A DNA stretch of 64,000 nt from Stappia taiwanensis (GTDB lineage Bacteria; Pseudomonadota; Alphaproteobacteria; Rhizobiales; Stappiaceae), in NCBI RefSeq assembly GCF_014635285.1, contig NZ_BMCR01000003.1, positions 620,001-684,000 on the forward strand, written 5' to 3'. The position numbers and the translations under genes were made by a program. Below, one piece after another: positions 17,425 through 25,672 of this stretch (positions within the stretch are counted from its first letter, which is position 1; each line of letters starts with the position of its first letter). Under the pieces are notes generated by a model. That model saw nothing but the letters and a program-made list of their open reading frames with translations. It was not told where the DNA came from and searched no databases.

Positions 17425-18237
17425 ATGCGGGAACGGCTGAAGGAACTGGTGCAGTCCAGGCGCTGGGAAGCGACGATCATCTCCCTGATCGTCGTCAACG
17501 CCGTCACCCTCGGCTTTGAGACCAGCACCCAGGCGATGGCGGCCGCCGGGCCGGTGCTCGTTCTGCTCGACCGGCTGGTGCTGGCGATCTTCACCGCAGA
17601 AATCGCCCTTCGCATTTACGCCCATCGGCTGGCCTTTTTCCGCGATCCCTGGAGCCTGTTCGATTTCGCGGTGGTCGCCGTTGCGCTGATGCCCGCCAGC
17701 GGTGCCTTCTCGGTGCTGCGGGCCTTGCGGATCCTGCGGGTGTTGCGCCTGATTTCCGTGGTGCCGTCGCTGCGCCGGGTCGTCGGCGGGCTCGTGGCCG
17801 CACTGCCGGGCATGGGCTCGATCGTCTTGCTGCTGTCGCTGGTGTTCTATGTCTTTGCGGTGATGACCACCAAGCTTTACGGCGCCAGCTTCCCGGACTG
17901 GTTCGGCACCATCGGCCGCTCGCTCTACACCCTGTTCCAGATCATGACGCTGGAAAGCTGGTCGATGGGCATCGTCCGGCCGGTGATGGAGGTCTACCCG
18001 CTGTCCTGGCTTTTGTTCGTGCCGTTCATCCTGTGCACCGCCTTCACGGTCCTGAACCTCTTTATCGGCGTCATCGTCTCGGCGATGCAGCAGGAGCATG
18101 AACACACGGCGGAGGCGGACCGGCAGGCGATCCATGACGAGACCGGGCTGGTGCTCGGTGAGGTCAAGGCGCTGAGGGCCGAGGTCCGCGCCTTGCGCTC
18201 CGAGCTCGCGCGGCCCGTCGCCGGACAGGGGGACTGA
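17425..18237 (+). CDS. NaChBac-type voltage-gated sodium channel
   Basis: A 270-residue single-domain six-helix channel that would assemble as a tetramer. S4 carries arginines every third residue (R99, R102, R105, R108, then RR near 119). The pore filter is TLESW at 175-179, the signature of bacterial Nav channels. S6 (FILCTAFTVLNLFIGVIV) is followed by a C-terminal coiled coil (about 235-262: ALRAEVRALRSEL) that drives tetramer formation. ATG 17425 is the first residue before S1. Such channels support pH homeostasis, motility or chemotaxis in marine and alkaliphilic bacteria. It stands alone between the tRNA and convergent yigZ. Confidence 0.9.
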   Translation: MRERLKELVQSRRWEATIISLIVVNAVTLGFETSTQAMAAAGPVLVLLDRLVLAIFTAEIALRIYAHRLAFFRDPWSLFDFAVVAVALMPASGAFSVLRALRILRVLRLISVVPSLRRVVGGLVAALPGMGSIVLLLSLVFYVFAVMTTKLYGASFPDWFGTIGRSLYTLFQIMTLESWSMGIVRPVMEVYPLSWLLFVPFILCTAFTVLNLFIGVIVSAMQQEHEHTAEADRQAIHDETGLVLGEVKALRAEVRALRSELARPVAGQGD

Positions 18238-18242
18238 AGCGC

Positions 18243-18263
18243 CGCCCGGCACCGGTCCGGGCG
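18243..18263. terminator. Hairpin between convergent channel and YigZ genes
   Basis: CGCCCGG (18243-18249) pairs with CCGGGCG (18257-18263) across a 7-nt loop, in the 39-bp gap between two convergent stops. There is no clear U-run. Confidence 0.4.
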
Positions 18264-18276
18264 ACTGAGGCGGCGG

Positions 18277-18831
18277 TCAGGCGCCCAGCCGGGCCAGATT
18301 CTCTTCCGGGCCTTCCAGCGTCAGCGTCACGCCGGCTTGCGTAAAATCGCGCGCCGCGACCGTCAGGCCGAGTTGTTCGACCTGGCGTTCCAGCTCCGAG
18401 CTCGATGCGAAATCGGCGCTGACCTGCTTCACGGCAACCCGCTGGAAGGGGATCGGCTCGGCGTTGGCGATCGCGTCCTGCGCGGCACCTGAATAGGCGC
18501 GTGCCAAGCCGCCACCGCCCAGCTTGACGCCGCCGAAATAGCGCACGATCAGCACGGCGCAATTGATCAGTTCCGCCCCCTGAAGCACGCGCAGGACCGG
18601 CATGCCGGAGGTGCCCGCCGGTTCGCCGTCGTCCTTGCCGCTTTCCTCGATGCGGTCGTCGTCGAGAAGCCGGCGATGCGCGGTGACGATGTGGTTGGCC
18701 TTGCGGTGTTGCTTGTGCAACTCCTCGAGTCGCTGCTCGAAAAGCGCCACCGGCACCAGATGCGCCAGAAACCGGGACTTGCGATCCTCCAGATACCCCT
18801 CATATTCGCGGGTGATTGTCATGAGGGGCAT
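18277..18831 (-). CDS. YigZ/IMPACT family protein
   Basis: A 184-residue member of the UPF0029/IMPACT family. The N-terminal half contains the family signature: KSRFLAHL, ANHIVTAHR, DDGEPAGTSG and the strongly conserved IVRYFGGVKLGGGGL. The C-terminal half is the small ferredoxin-like domain (DUF1949-type). The eukaryotic relative inhibits the GCN2 activator; the bacterial role is unclear, possibly linked to translation. The gene starts 4 bp after the stop of the DUF2161 gene, so the run dcd, DUF2161, yigZ looks like one transcript. Confidence 0.87.
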   Translation of the reverse strand: MPLMTITREYEGYLEDRKSRFLAHLVPVALFEQRLEELHKQHRKANHIVTAHRRLLDDDRIEESGKDDGEPAGTSGMPVLRVLQGAELINCAVLIVRYFGGVKLGGGGLARAYSGAAQDAIANAEPIPFQRVAVKQVSADFASSSELERQVEQLGLTVAARDFTQAGVTLTLEGPEENLARLGA

Positions 18832-18835
18832 GGTG

Positions 18836-19510
18836 CTATCTCGCGTTTTTCGCCGAAGCGGGAAGGGCGGCTGTTCCCTTTGGGGTCAACGCATAGACAC
18901 CGCGTTCAACCCGTTCAAACCAGCCATAGTGATCGTCAGCCAACAGCCTTGTTGCCTGGGCAACGCCGGTCGCCCTGGCCACCTCCGCTCCCCGGCTGGG
19001 GCCATTGGCGTTTAGATGTGTGGCGCAGCGCAGCGCGTCTTGCCGATAGGCTGTCACCAGCCTGACTCTTGTCGAGCCGCCGGTGTTCGGGTCGCCCACC
19101 CTGCGGGCGAATTCCCTGAGCAACCGGTCCTTGCGCGGCTTCGACTTGCGCGGGCTGAACGGGCCCGGATCCAGATGCACTTCAACCAGCTCATCTGACA
19201 GCCGAACCGTGATCAGTCCAAGGCCGAGACGGCGAGCGAGTTTGAGATTGTTCTTCAGGGCCTGTTGAAATCGGCGGCCCGCCATTCGGGGGACCGCTAC
19301 ATAGACAGCATCGGTGATCGCTTGCCGTGCAATCGCCTGATGGAAAAGACCCAGCGTGAAACCTGTTTTCAGTTCAACGATCACGGGATCTTCCCCGCCT
19401 CGGCAGGCGACGACATCGGCGGCACCGACCTCGGCCTTGACCTCGTAGCCTTGCGCCGTGAGAAAAGCCTTTATCGGCGGGTAGAGCTCTGTTTCCAGGA
19501 TGCTGGCCAT
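18836..19510 (-). CDS. DUF2161 PD-(D/E)xK nuclease-like protein
   Basis: A 224-residue protein of the DUF2161 family, described as a putative PD-(D/E)xK-type phosphodiesterase. The catalytic-type motif is visible: D32 in GAADVV, then E46-x-K48 in VIVELKTG, preceded by an N-terminal helix with Glu (LETELYPPIK). The C-terminal 60 residues (AEVARATGVAQATRLLADDHYGWFERVERGVYALT region) look like a winged helix, which could bind DNA. It lies 15 bp after the dCTP deaminase gene and 4 bp before yigZ. Substrate and biological role are unknown. Confidence 0.78.
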   Translation of the reverse strand: MASILETELYPPIKAFLTAQGYEVKAEVGAADVVACRGGEDPVIVELKTGFTLGLFHQAIARQAITDAVYVAVPRMAGRRFQQALKNNLKLARRLGLGLITVRLSDELVEVHLDPGPFSPRKSKPRKDRLLREFARRVGDPNTGGSTRVRLVTAYRQDALRCATHLNANGPSRGAEVARATGVAQATRLLADDHYGWFERVERGVYALTPKGTAALPASAKNAR

Positions 19511-19525
19511 ATGAACGGCTTTACC

Positions 19526-20626
19526 CTAGACGCTCGCCTTGAAGTGTTTCGACAGCTTCAGCGCCTGGCCCTGGTAGTTGGAGCCGATCCCCTCGCCATA
19601 AAGGCTTTCCGGCCGCTCCTGCATGTGCTCATAGACCAGCCGGCCGACGGTCTGACCGTGTTCGACGATGAACGGCACCTCATGCGAGCGCACCTCGAGC
19701 ACGGCGCGCGAGCCGCCGCCGCCGATCTCCGCATGGCCGAAGCCCGGATCGAAGAAGCCGGCGTAATGGACGCGGAACTCGCCGACCAACGGATCGAACG
19801 GCACCATCTCGGCGGCGAACAGCGGCGGCACATGCACCGCTTCGCGCGAGACCAGAATGTAGAATTCATTGGGGTCGAGAATGAGATCGCCGGCGCCGCG
19901 ATGGATGATCGGCTCCCAGAAGTCGAGCGGGTCCTGCGCCGCCTTGGCGTCCATGTCGATCACGCCGGTGTGCCGCTTGCCGCGATAGCCGATCAGGCTG
20001 CCCGGTCCGTCGCCGCACAGGTCGATGGTCAGTTGCACGCCGCCGCCGATCGCCTCCTGACCGCCGGTGACCAGCCGCTGATCGGCGTGGATGGTGGCAA
20101 GGGTGGTGTCATCGACGGTGGGGGCGCCGGAGCGGAAGCGGATCTGCGACAGGCGCGAGCCCTCGCGCACCAGCACCGGGAAGGTGCGCGGGCTGATTTC
20201 CGCATAAAGCGGGCCGCGATAGCCGGCGGGCACCGTGTCGAAGGCGCGCCCGTCGTCGGTGATCACCCGGGTGAAGACGTCGAGCCGGCCAGTGGAGCTC
20301 TTCGGGTTGGTGGTCGCCGAGACGTGTTCGGGCAAGTCGAGGCTTTCCAGCAGCGGCACGATGTAGACGCAGCCGGTCTCCAGCACGGCCCCGCGCGTCA
20401 GATCGAAGGCATGCAGCTTCAGCCGGTCGAGCTTTTCCACCACCCGGGCGCCGGGGCCGGGCAGGAAGCTGGCGCGAACCCGATAGGCGAGCGGCCCGAG
20501 CCGGAGGTCGAGGCTGGCCGGCTGGACCTGATCCGGATCGGGTTTGCGCGGCGCCAGGATGGTGCCGCTGTCGAGCATTGCCCTGATTGCCTGTGCCGGC
20601 AGGATTCCTTCAGCGTGTGCCGTCAT
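19526..20626 (-). CDS. dcd: 2'-deoxycytidine 5'-triphosphate deaminase (long form)
   Basis: A 366-residue dCTP deaminase of the long alphaproteobacterial family, about twice the E. coli Dcd length because two dUTPase-like beta domains follow each other. The N-terminal start is GILPAQAIRAMLDSGTI, with SSTGRLDVFTRVI-like conserved strand (seen as NPKSSTGRLDVFTR) in the first domain and HAEIGGGG / FVVEHGQ-like strands in the second. It converts dCTP to dUTP (or dUMP), feeding dTMP synthesis. ATG 20626 is the natural start. It lies first in a three-gene minus-strand run with DUF2161 and yigZ, and is divergent from metZ. Confidence 0.85.
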   Translation of the reverse strand: MTAHAEGILPAQAIRAMLDSGTILAPRKPDPDQVQPASLDLRLGPLAYRVRASFLPGPGARVVEKLDRLKLHAFDLTRGAVLETGCVYIVPLLESLDLPEHVSATTNPKSSTGRLDVFTRVITDDGRAFDTVPAGYRGPLYAEISPRTFPVLVREGSRLSQIRFRSGAPTVDDTTLATIHADQRLVTGGQEAIGGGVQLTIDLCGDGPGSLIGYRGKRHTGVIDMDAKAAQDPLDFWEPIIHRGAGDLILDPNEFYILVSREAVHVPPLFAAEMVPFDPLVGEFRVHYAGFFDPGFGHAEIGGGGSRAVLEVRSHEVPFIVEHGQTVGRLVYEHMQERPESLYGEGIGSNYQGQALKLSKHFKASV

Positions 20627-20737
20627 TTTGCTCCCCGAATGCGGTGTTCCGCCGTGCTTAGCGCAGGTTGGAGCGCTTGGCCACGCCGATATCCCTTTTG
20701 CGCGCCGGAAGTCGGCTCATAAGGGCTTTTCCTCAAG

Positions 20738-20766
20738 TTGACGCTGCGCGATTGTTGCCTTATCAC
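20738..20766 (+). promoter_or_regulatory. Probable sigma-70 promoter of metZ
   Basis: TTGACG (20738-20743), a 17-bp spacer, and TATCAC (20761-20766). The expected start point near 20773 lies just before the first base-paired nucleotide of the SAM-II aptamer, which strengthens the call. Confidence 0.65.
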
Positions 20767-20775
20767 AAGCGCTCC

Positions 20776-20835
20776 CGTGGTGATTTGAGCCGGCCGGCTT
20801 GCAGCCACGTTAAACAAGTAGCTAAAAAGGCCGGG
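20776..20835 (+). ncRNA. SAM-II riboswitch aptamer upstream of metZ
   Basis: The conserved SAM-II elements appear in order: CGTGG (20776-20780), TGATTTGAGCC, GGCTTGCAG, CCACG (20105 offset: 20805-20809, pairing with CGTGG as P1), TTAAACAA and GCTAAAAAGG. Loop CCGGCC (20790-20795) can pair with downstream GGCCGG (20829-20834) to form the pseudoknot. SAM-II aptamers are largely restricted to alphaproteobacterial methionine and SAM genes, and metZ follows 50 bp later. Confidence 0.92.
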
Positions 20836-20836
20836 T

Positions 20837-20872
20837 TGCAAAAACCCTGGCCCGTCGGCCGGGGTTTTTGCA
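20837..20872 (+). terminator. Terminator hairpin of the SAM-II expression platform
   Basis: An 11-bp arm TGCAAAAACCC (20837-20847) pairs with GGGTTTTTGCA (20862-20872). Inside, GGCC (20849-20852) pairs with GGCC (20857-20860) around loop CGTC. The arm carries A5/U5. It stands between the aptamer and the GGAGG ribosome site of metZ (20876-20880). CCCTGGCC (20845-20852) can instead pair with GGCCGGG (20829-20835), giving a mutually exclusive antiterminator. Confidence 0.75.
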
Positions 20873-20885
20873 TTTGGAGGCAGGA

Positions 20886-22073
20886 ATGACGACGGAAAAG
20901 ACAAACTGGCGCCCGGCGACCGCGCTGGTGCATGGGGGAACCACGCGCTCCGCTTTTGGCGAGACGTCGGAAGCGATGTTCCTGACGCAAGGGTTTGTCT
21001 ATGACAGCGCGGAAGCCGCCGAGGCGCGCTTCAACGGCGACGATCCGGGCTTTGTCTATTCCCGCTATGCCAATCCGACCGTGGCGATGTTCGAGGCGCG
21101 GATCGCCGCGCTGGAAGGGGCGGAGGCCGCCCGGGCGACCGCCAGCGGCATGGCCGCCGTCAACCTGGCGATGCTGGCCTCCTGCAAGGCCGGCGATCAT
21201 GTGGTCGCCGCAAGGGCACTGTTCGGATCCTGCCGCTATATCGTCGAGACCCTGCTGCCGCGCTTTGGCGTGTCCTCCACCCTGGTCGATGGCACGGATC
21301 TGGATGCCTGGAAGGCCGCGATCCGGCCGGAGACCGTCGCCTGTTTCCTGGAAAGCCCGACCAATCCGACGCTTGAGGTGATCGACATTGCCGCCGTCGC
21401 CGATATGGCCCATGCGGTCGGCGCCCGGCTGATCGTCGACAATGTCTTCGCCACGCCGATCTGGCAATCGCCGCTGAAGCTTGGCGCCGATGTGGTGGTT
21501 TATTCCGCGACCAAGCACATCGACGGGCAGGGGCGCTGCCTTGGCGGGGTGGTGCTGTCGGACGAGGAATGGATCGCCGATGAGGTGATGCCCCTGATGA
21601 AGCACACCGGACCGGCGCTCAGCCCGTTCAATGCCTGGGTCCTGCTGAAGGGGCTTGAGACCCTGCCGGTGCGGGTCGAGCGGCAGACGGCGAGCGCGGC
21701 GCGGCTGGCCGATCTTCTGGCCGATCATCCAGCGGTGAAGCGGCTGATCTATCCGGGCCGCGACGACCACCCGCAGGCGGACCTGGCGCGGCGGCAGATG
21801 GGGGCCGGGTCGACCATGATCGCCTTCGAACTGGCGGCCGGCAAGGAGGCGGCGTTCCACTTCGCCAATGCGCTGCGCATCGTGCAACTGTCGAACAACC
21901 TTGGCGATGCCAAGAGCCTTGTCACCCATCCGGCGACCACGACGCACCAGAGCCTGACCGACGAGGCGCGGGCGGAACTGGGCATCTCCGACGGGCTGCT
22001 CCGCTTCTCCGTCGGTCTGGAGGATGTGGAGGATCTGGCCGAGGATCTGACCGGGGCGCTCGCCCGGGTGTGA
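20886..22073 (+). CDS. metZ: O-succinylhomoserine sulfhydrylase
   Basis: A 395-residue PLP enzyme of the Cys/Met metabolism family. It replaces the succinyl group of O-succinylhomoserine with sulfide to make homocysteine, the direct-sulfhydrylation route to methionine. The PLP lysine is K210 in SATKHIDG, and YSRYANPT, SGMAAVNLAML and the Asp in LIVDNVFATP complete the cofactor site. The N-terminus NWRPATALVHGGTTRS is typical of MetZ. ATG 20886 has GGAGG 5 nt upstream. Expression is expected to fall when S-adenosylmethionine is plentiful because of the upstream SAM-II riboswitch. Confidence 0.92.
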   Translation: MTTEKTNWRPATALVHGGTTRSAFGETSEAMFLTQGFVYDSAEAAEARFNGDDPGFVYSRYANPTVAMFEARIAALEGAEAARATASGMAAVNLAMLASCKAGDHVVAARALFGSCRYIVETLLPRFGVSSTLVDGTDLDAWKAAIRPETVACFLESPTNPTLEVIDIAAVADMAHAVGARLIVDNVFATPIWQSPLKLGADVVVYSATKHIDGQGRCLGGVVLSDEEWIADEVMPLMKHTGPALSPFNAWVLLKGLETLPVRVERQTASAARLADLLADHPAVKRLIYPGRDDHPQADLARRQMGAGSTMIAFELAAGKEAAFHFANALRIVQLSNNLGDAKSLVTHPATTTHQSLTDEARAELGISDGLLRFSVGLEDVEDLAEDLTGALARV

Positions 22074-22085
22074 CGGCCACCTGTT

Positions 22086-22727
22086 TCAGTCTTTTAGCAT
22101 CTGCATGACCATGGCTACCCGGGCCAGCGCCGAGACGGTGCACAGCAGGGCAAAGCCATAGGCGAGGGGGGGGAACCAGCCGGGAAACAGGCACATGGCG
22201 GCGAACACCGCGATGGTTTCCCCGCCTTCGGCGAGGCCGCCGAGATAGTAGAGCGACTTGCGTCCTTGCGCCTCGGTGCTCAGCCGGCGTTTTTCCGCCA
22301 TGACGGCAAAGGCGAGAAAGCTGGCGCCGTTCATGTAAAAGGCGAGCAGAAGCGCCGCTGCCGCAAGTCCATTCGCCTGCGGTGCGGCGAGGGCGAAGGC
22401 AAAGGGCACGGCGCCGTAGAAGAAGAAATCAAGAACGATATCCAGGTATCCGCCCCGGTCGGTCTGTCGCCCGGCCCGGGCGAGCGCGCCATCGAGGCCA
22501 TCGGCAAGCCGGTTGAGGAGGATCAGCGCCAGCGCGATCCACCCGTGGCCGAAGACGATGGCGGCAGCACCGCCAAGCCCCAGGGCGAAGCCGGCAAGGG
22601 TGACCGTATCGGCATGAAGGCCGGAGGCGGCGAGCCTGCGCCCCGCCGCATTGAGCGGCGGATCGACAAGACGGCGCAGGATGGGATCGAACAACGGAAC
22701 CTCCGCGAAGACAGCACTGTTTCTCAT
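22086..22727 (-). CDS. CDP-alcohol phosphatidyltransferase family protein
   Basis: A 213-residue integral membrane protein with the family signature D-G-x2-D-G-x2-A-R-x8-G-x3-D-x3-D, read as ADGLDGALAR followed by GGYLDIVLD, near residues 75-105. Five to six hydrophobic helices surround it. These enzymes move a phospho-alcohol from CDP-diacylglycerol or a similar donor, for example in phospholipid head-group synthesis. The acceptor cannot be told. ATG 22727 is chosen; the frame extends to a TTG at 22751 without a ribosome site. It converges on metZ. Confidence 0.82.
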   Translation of the reverse strand: MRNSAVFAEVPLFDPILRRLVDPPLNAAGRRLAASGLHADTVTLAGFALGLGGAAAIVFGHGWIALALILLNRLADGLDGALARAGRQTDRGGYLDIVLDFFFYGAVPFAFALAAPQANGLAAAALLLAFYMNGASFLAFAVMAEKRRLSTEAQGRKSLYYLGGLAEGGETIAVFAAMCLFPGWFPPLAYGFALLCTVSALARVAMVMQMLKD

Positions 22728-22902
22728 GACCGAGACGGCTAGGGCGCGCAAGCCACAAGGGTGTCACTTCCCTGTTAACGGCCCGTGCCGCCCTGGAGGC
22801 AACCTTTCGTCAAGGGCGACAGGGCAGGATAGCGGACGAGGAACATCAGCGCGTTTTGGCTGTCGGCGGGAAGGCCGGGTCCGGGCTTGGAGAGAAAAAG
22901 AC

Positions 22903-23307
22903 GTGACACAGACACCCTATCAGGCCGTGACCCGCGGCATCCGCATCTCGGTCGAGCCGTTCTATCTGCGCGAGAAATCGGACCCGGAGCGGGGCTACCA
23001 TTTCTGGGCCTATACCGTTGCCATCGAGAACCTTGGAACGGAAACGGTCTATCTGCGCTCGCGGTACTGGCGGATCATCGACGCCACCGGGCATGTGGAG
23101 GAGGTGCGCGGTGCAGGGGTGGTTGGCGAGCAGCCGGTGATCGCGCCGGGCGAGCGGTTCGACTATACGTCCGGCTGCCCCTTGCGCACCTCATCCGGAA
23201 TGATGACCGGATCGTATCATCTGGAGGTTGCCGGCGGCGAAGCATTCGACGCGGTGGTTCCGGCGTTTTCCCTCGATGCGCCGGATGATGTTCGGAGCGT
23301 GAACTGA
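22903..23307 (+). CDS. apaG: ApaG domain protein
   Basis: A 134-residue ApaG protein, a fibronectin-type III-like beta sandwich. The typical strands are ISVEPFYL, FWAYTVAIENLG, YLRSRYWRIIDATG, VRGAGVVGEQPVIAPGE, YTSGCPL and GSYHLE. ApaG is a small cytoplasmic protein with loosely defined roles in cation resistance and nucleotide signalling. GTG 22903 is used, with GGAG about 10 nt upstream; it gives the usual family N-terminus (TQTPYQAVTRGIRISVEP). It stands as a single gene between a minus-strand gene and the sensory pair. Confidence 0.92.
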   Translation: MTQTPYQAVTRGIRISVEPFYLREKSDPERGYHFWAYTVAIENLGTETVYLRSRYWRIIDATGHVEEVRGAGVVGEQPVIAPGERFDYTSGCPLRTSSGMMTGSYHLEVAGGEAFDAVVPAFSLDAPDDVRSVN

Positions 23308-23529
23308 GTTGGCGTTTCCGGTCCGGAAGGGTTTTAGATACAAATACGGATAGGGGTTTCAACTAGTCATTGCAAATTGTGTCGATGCATTACTTTCACA
23401 TTCTCTTGAGCTGAGAGGCCGCTATTCAAAATCCGGGTTTCTATTATGTTTTTTATAATACCTGAGGTTTAGTCTGGAAGGCGGTTTCTGGCGCTCAAGG
23501 GGGGCTGCAGCCTGAGTGGTGAGCCATTG
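23308..23529. other. AT-rich spacer before the GGDEF-EAL pair
   Basis: This 222-bp stretch is much richer in A and T than its surroundings, with no coding frame. A TATAAT hexamer occurs at 23454-23459, but no good -35 stands 16-18 bp before it. It presumably holds the promoter of the two signalling genes. Confidence 0.4.
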
Positions 23530-25620
23530 ATGGTGAGGACAGTGGAAGTTGCCCAACGCGACAGCGGCGCTCGGTCGGAACAACCCGATCTGGCGTTCGA
23601 GACGGCGTTCAACCGTTCGCCCGTCCGCATGTTGTGCTGCGACCGTGAGTACATCATTCGCCATATCAACGAGGCCTTTCTGCGCCATGAGTCCTTTCTG
23701 CGCGAGGAGACCCTAGGTCGCAGCGTTGCGCAGGTGTTTGGCGAGGCTTTCTTTCGCTCCCGCAAAGCGGCGCTCGATGTCACGCTCGCCGGCCAGCCCC
23801 AGTCTATGCTGGAATGGGGGACACGCCGGGCCAGCCGTGGCCGGCTGCTGCGGATCCGGCAGGAACCGGTGCTTGCCCCCGATGGCGATGTGACCGGCGT
23901 GGTGCTGATGATCGAGGACACCACCGCCCTGCACGATCTGGCCAGCCGGGTCTCGATGCATGACGAGGTGTTCCGGCAGAGCTCCGAGTGCATGGCGGTC
24001 ATCGGCTGCAATTTTCGCTACCTTTGGTCCAATCCGGCCAATGCCGCCTCCTGGGGGCTGACCCATGAGGAGATTATCGGCCGGGATCTGGTGTCGGTGA
24101 TCGGTGAGAAGCATTTTGCCGAGCTGGCACAGGAGAAGCTGTCCGCCTGTTTCGCCGGGGAAACGCTTCAGTACGAGTACGAGCACATCGCTCCGGACGG
24201 CAAGCGGATCTTCTATGAGGTCCGGTTGCAGCCGTTTCGCGAGGACGATGGCAAGATCAAGGGGGCGGTGGTCAGCAAACGGGACGTGACCCGCGCGACC
24301 ATGATGGCCCGGCAGCTCCGGCGCCAGGCCAGCGAGGATTTTCTCACTGGTCTGGCCAACCGTTATGCCCTGGAGGAAGAGTTGCGCGCCCGGCTCAAGA
24401 AGTGTCTGGCAAAGGGCGAGGACGACTGGACCTGCATGCCGGCACTGATCCTTGTGGATCTGGATGACTTCAAGGCGGTCAACGATCTGGGCGGACACAG
24501 CGCGGGCGACGCGCTGCTGAAACAGGTGGCCGGATTGCTGCGCGCGGCGGCCGGCGAGCGGGCTTGCGTGGCGCGGGTTGGCGGGGATGAATTCGCGCTC
24601 GTGCTCAGCGTTTCCGGCAGGGCGGAGGCGATCGCCATCGGCAATCGCATCGTGTCGATGATCGATATGGCCGGGTTCAACTGGGAGGGAACCTATTACG
24701 CGGTTGGTGCCAGTGTCGGCATTGCCATGCTGGACAAGGACATGACCCGCCCGCTCACCCCCACGGTCTTCGATGTCATCAACTGGGCCGACAAGGCCTG
24801 TCTGGTGGCCAAGGAAAAGGGCGGCGCGCGGGTGTCGTTCTACCATCCCGACGACAGCGAGATGGTGGCGCGGCTGGAGGATGCGGGCAATCTCCGGGTC
24901 GTGCAGAAAGCCTTGCAGGAAGACAGCTTTCAGTTGTTCACCATGCCGGTGATGCCGATCGACGGGCGCAGCCTGCCCTCGCGGGAAGTGCTGTTGCGGA
25001 TCGTCGGCGAGGATGGCGCGGTTCTGTCGCCCGCCTCCTTCATCGCCTCCGCCGAGCGGCACGGGATGATGAGCCGTGTCGACCGCTGGGTGGTGACGAC
25101 GGTGCTCAGGCGGCTGCGCCGCTATCGCGAGCGGGTGCGCTTCAGTGTCAATCTGTCCGGCCAGTCGGTCGGCGATCCCCGCTTCAAGGCCTTCCTTCTC
25201 GATGCGCTGGATGCGGAGGGCGTCGGCATCGACCGGCTCTCCTTCGAAATCACCGAGACGGCAGCGGTCCGGTCCATGGAAACGGCCCAGTCCCTGATCA
25301 AGGCGCTGCGCGCGCGCGGCTGTGGCATCATTCTCGACGATTTCGGCTCAGGCCTGTCCTCCTTTGGTTATCTGCGCCAGTTTCAGGTCGACATGCTGAA
25401 GATCGACGGCGCGATCATCGGCGAGATCGTTGAGGATCAGGTGCAGCAGACCATCGTCGCGGGGATCGTCGCGGTCGCCGAGGCGATGAATGTCAGCGTC
25501 ATTGCAGAGTATGTGGACAGCGAGGAGGCGATGATGATCCTGCAGCGCCTCGGCGTTCACTTCGTTCAGGGCTATCATATCGGCAAGCCGGAGATCTGGG
25601 AGGAGGCACCCGGGGGATGA
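23530..25620 (+). CDS. PAS-PAS-GGDEF-EAL cyclic-di-GMP signalling protein (first copy)
   Basis: A 696-residue cytoplasmic sensor without membrane segments. Two PAS domains (about 25-140 and 150-260) precede a GGDEF domain with intact GGDEF at 351-355 and metal-site LVDLDDFKAVND. No RxxD inhibitory site stands five residues before GGDEF. An EAL domain follows, with EVL (486-488) instead of EAL, then NLSGQS, EITET, DDFGSG (D603) and KIDGAII. The later loop reads IAEYVD where IAEGVE is usual. Most catalytic acids are retained, so synthesis, degradation or both are possible. It is separated by 52 bp from a paralogue with the same layout, presumably one operon. Confidence 0.88.
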   Translation: MVRTVEVAQRDSGARSEQPDLAFETAFNRSPVRMLCCDREYIIRHINEAFLRHESFLREETLGRSVAQVFGEAFFRSRKAALDVTLAGQPQSMLEWGTRRASRGRLLRIRQEPVLAPDGDVTGVVLMIEDTTALHDLASRVSMHDEVFRQSSECMAVIGCNFRYLWSNPANAASWGLTHEEIIGRDLVSVIGEKHFAELAQEKLSACFAGETLQYEYEHIAPDGKRIFYEVRLQPFREDDGKIKGAVVSKRDVTRATMMARQLRRQASEDFLTGLANRYALEEELRARLKKCLAKGEDDWTCMPALILVDLDDFKAVNDLGGHSAGDALLKQVAGLLRAAAGERACVARVGGDEFALVLSVSGRAEAIAIGNRIVSMIDMAGFNWEGTYYAVGASVGIAMLDKDMTRPLTPTVFDVINWADKACLVAKEKGGARVSFYHPDDSEMVARLEDAGNLRVVQKALQEDSFQLFTMPVMPIDGRSLPSREVLLRIVGEDGAVLSPASFIASAERHGMMSRVDRWVVTTVLRRLRRYRERVRFSVNLSGQSVGDPRFKAFLLDALDAEGVGIDRLSFEITETAAVRSMETAQSLIKALRARGCGIILDDFGSGLSSFGYLRQFQVDMLKIDGAIIGEIVEDQVQQTIVAGIVAVAEAMNVSVIAEYVDSEEAMMILQRLGVHFVQGYHIGKPEIWEEAPGG

Positions 25621-25672
25621 GCAGGGGGAGGACAGCGGCAGGAACTCGGCGCAGGGCGGGGAAGGGCTGACC

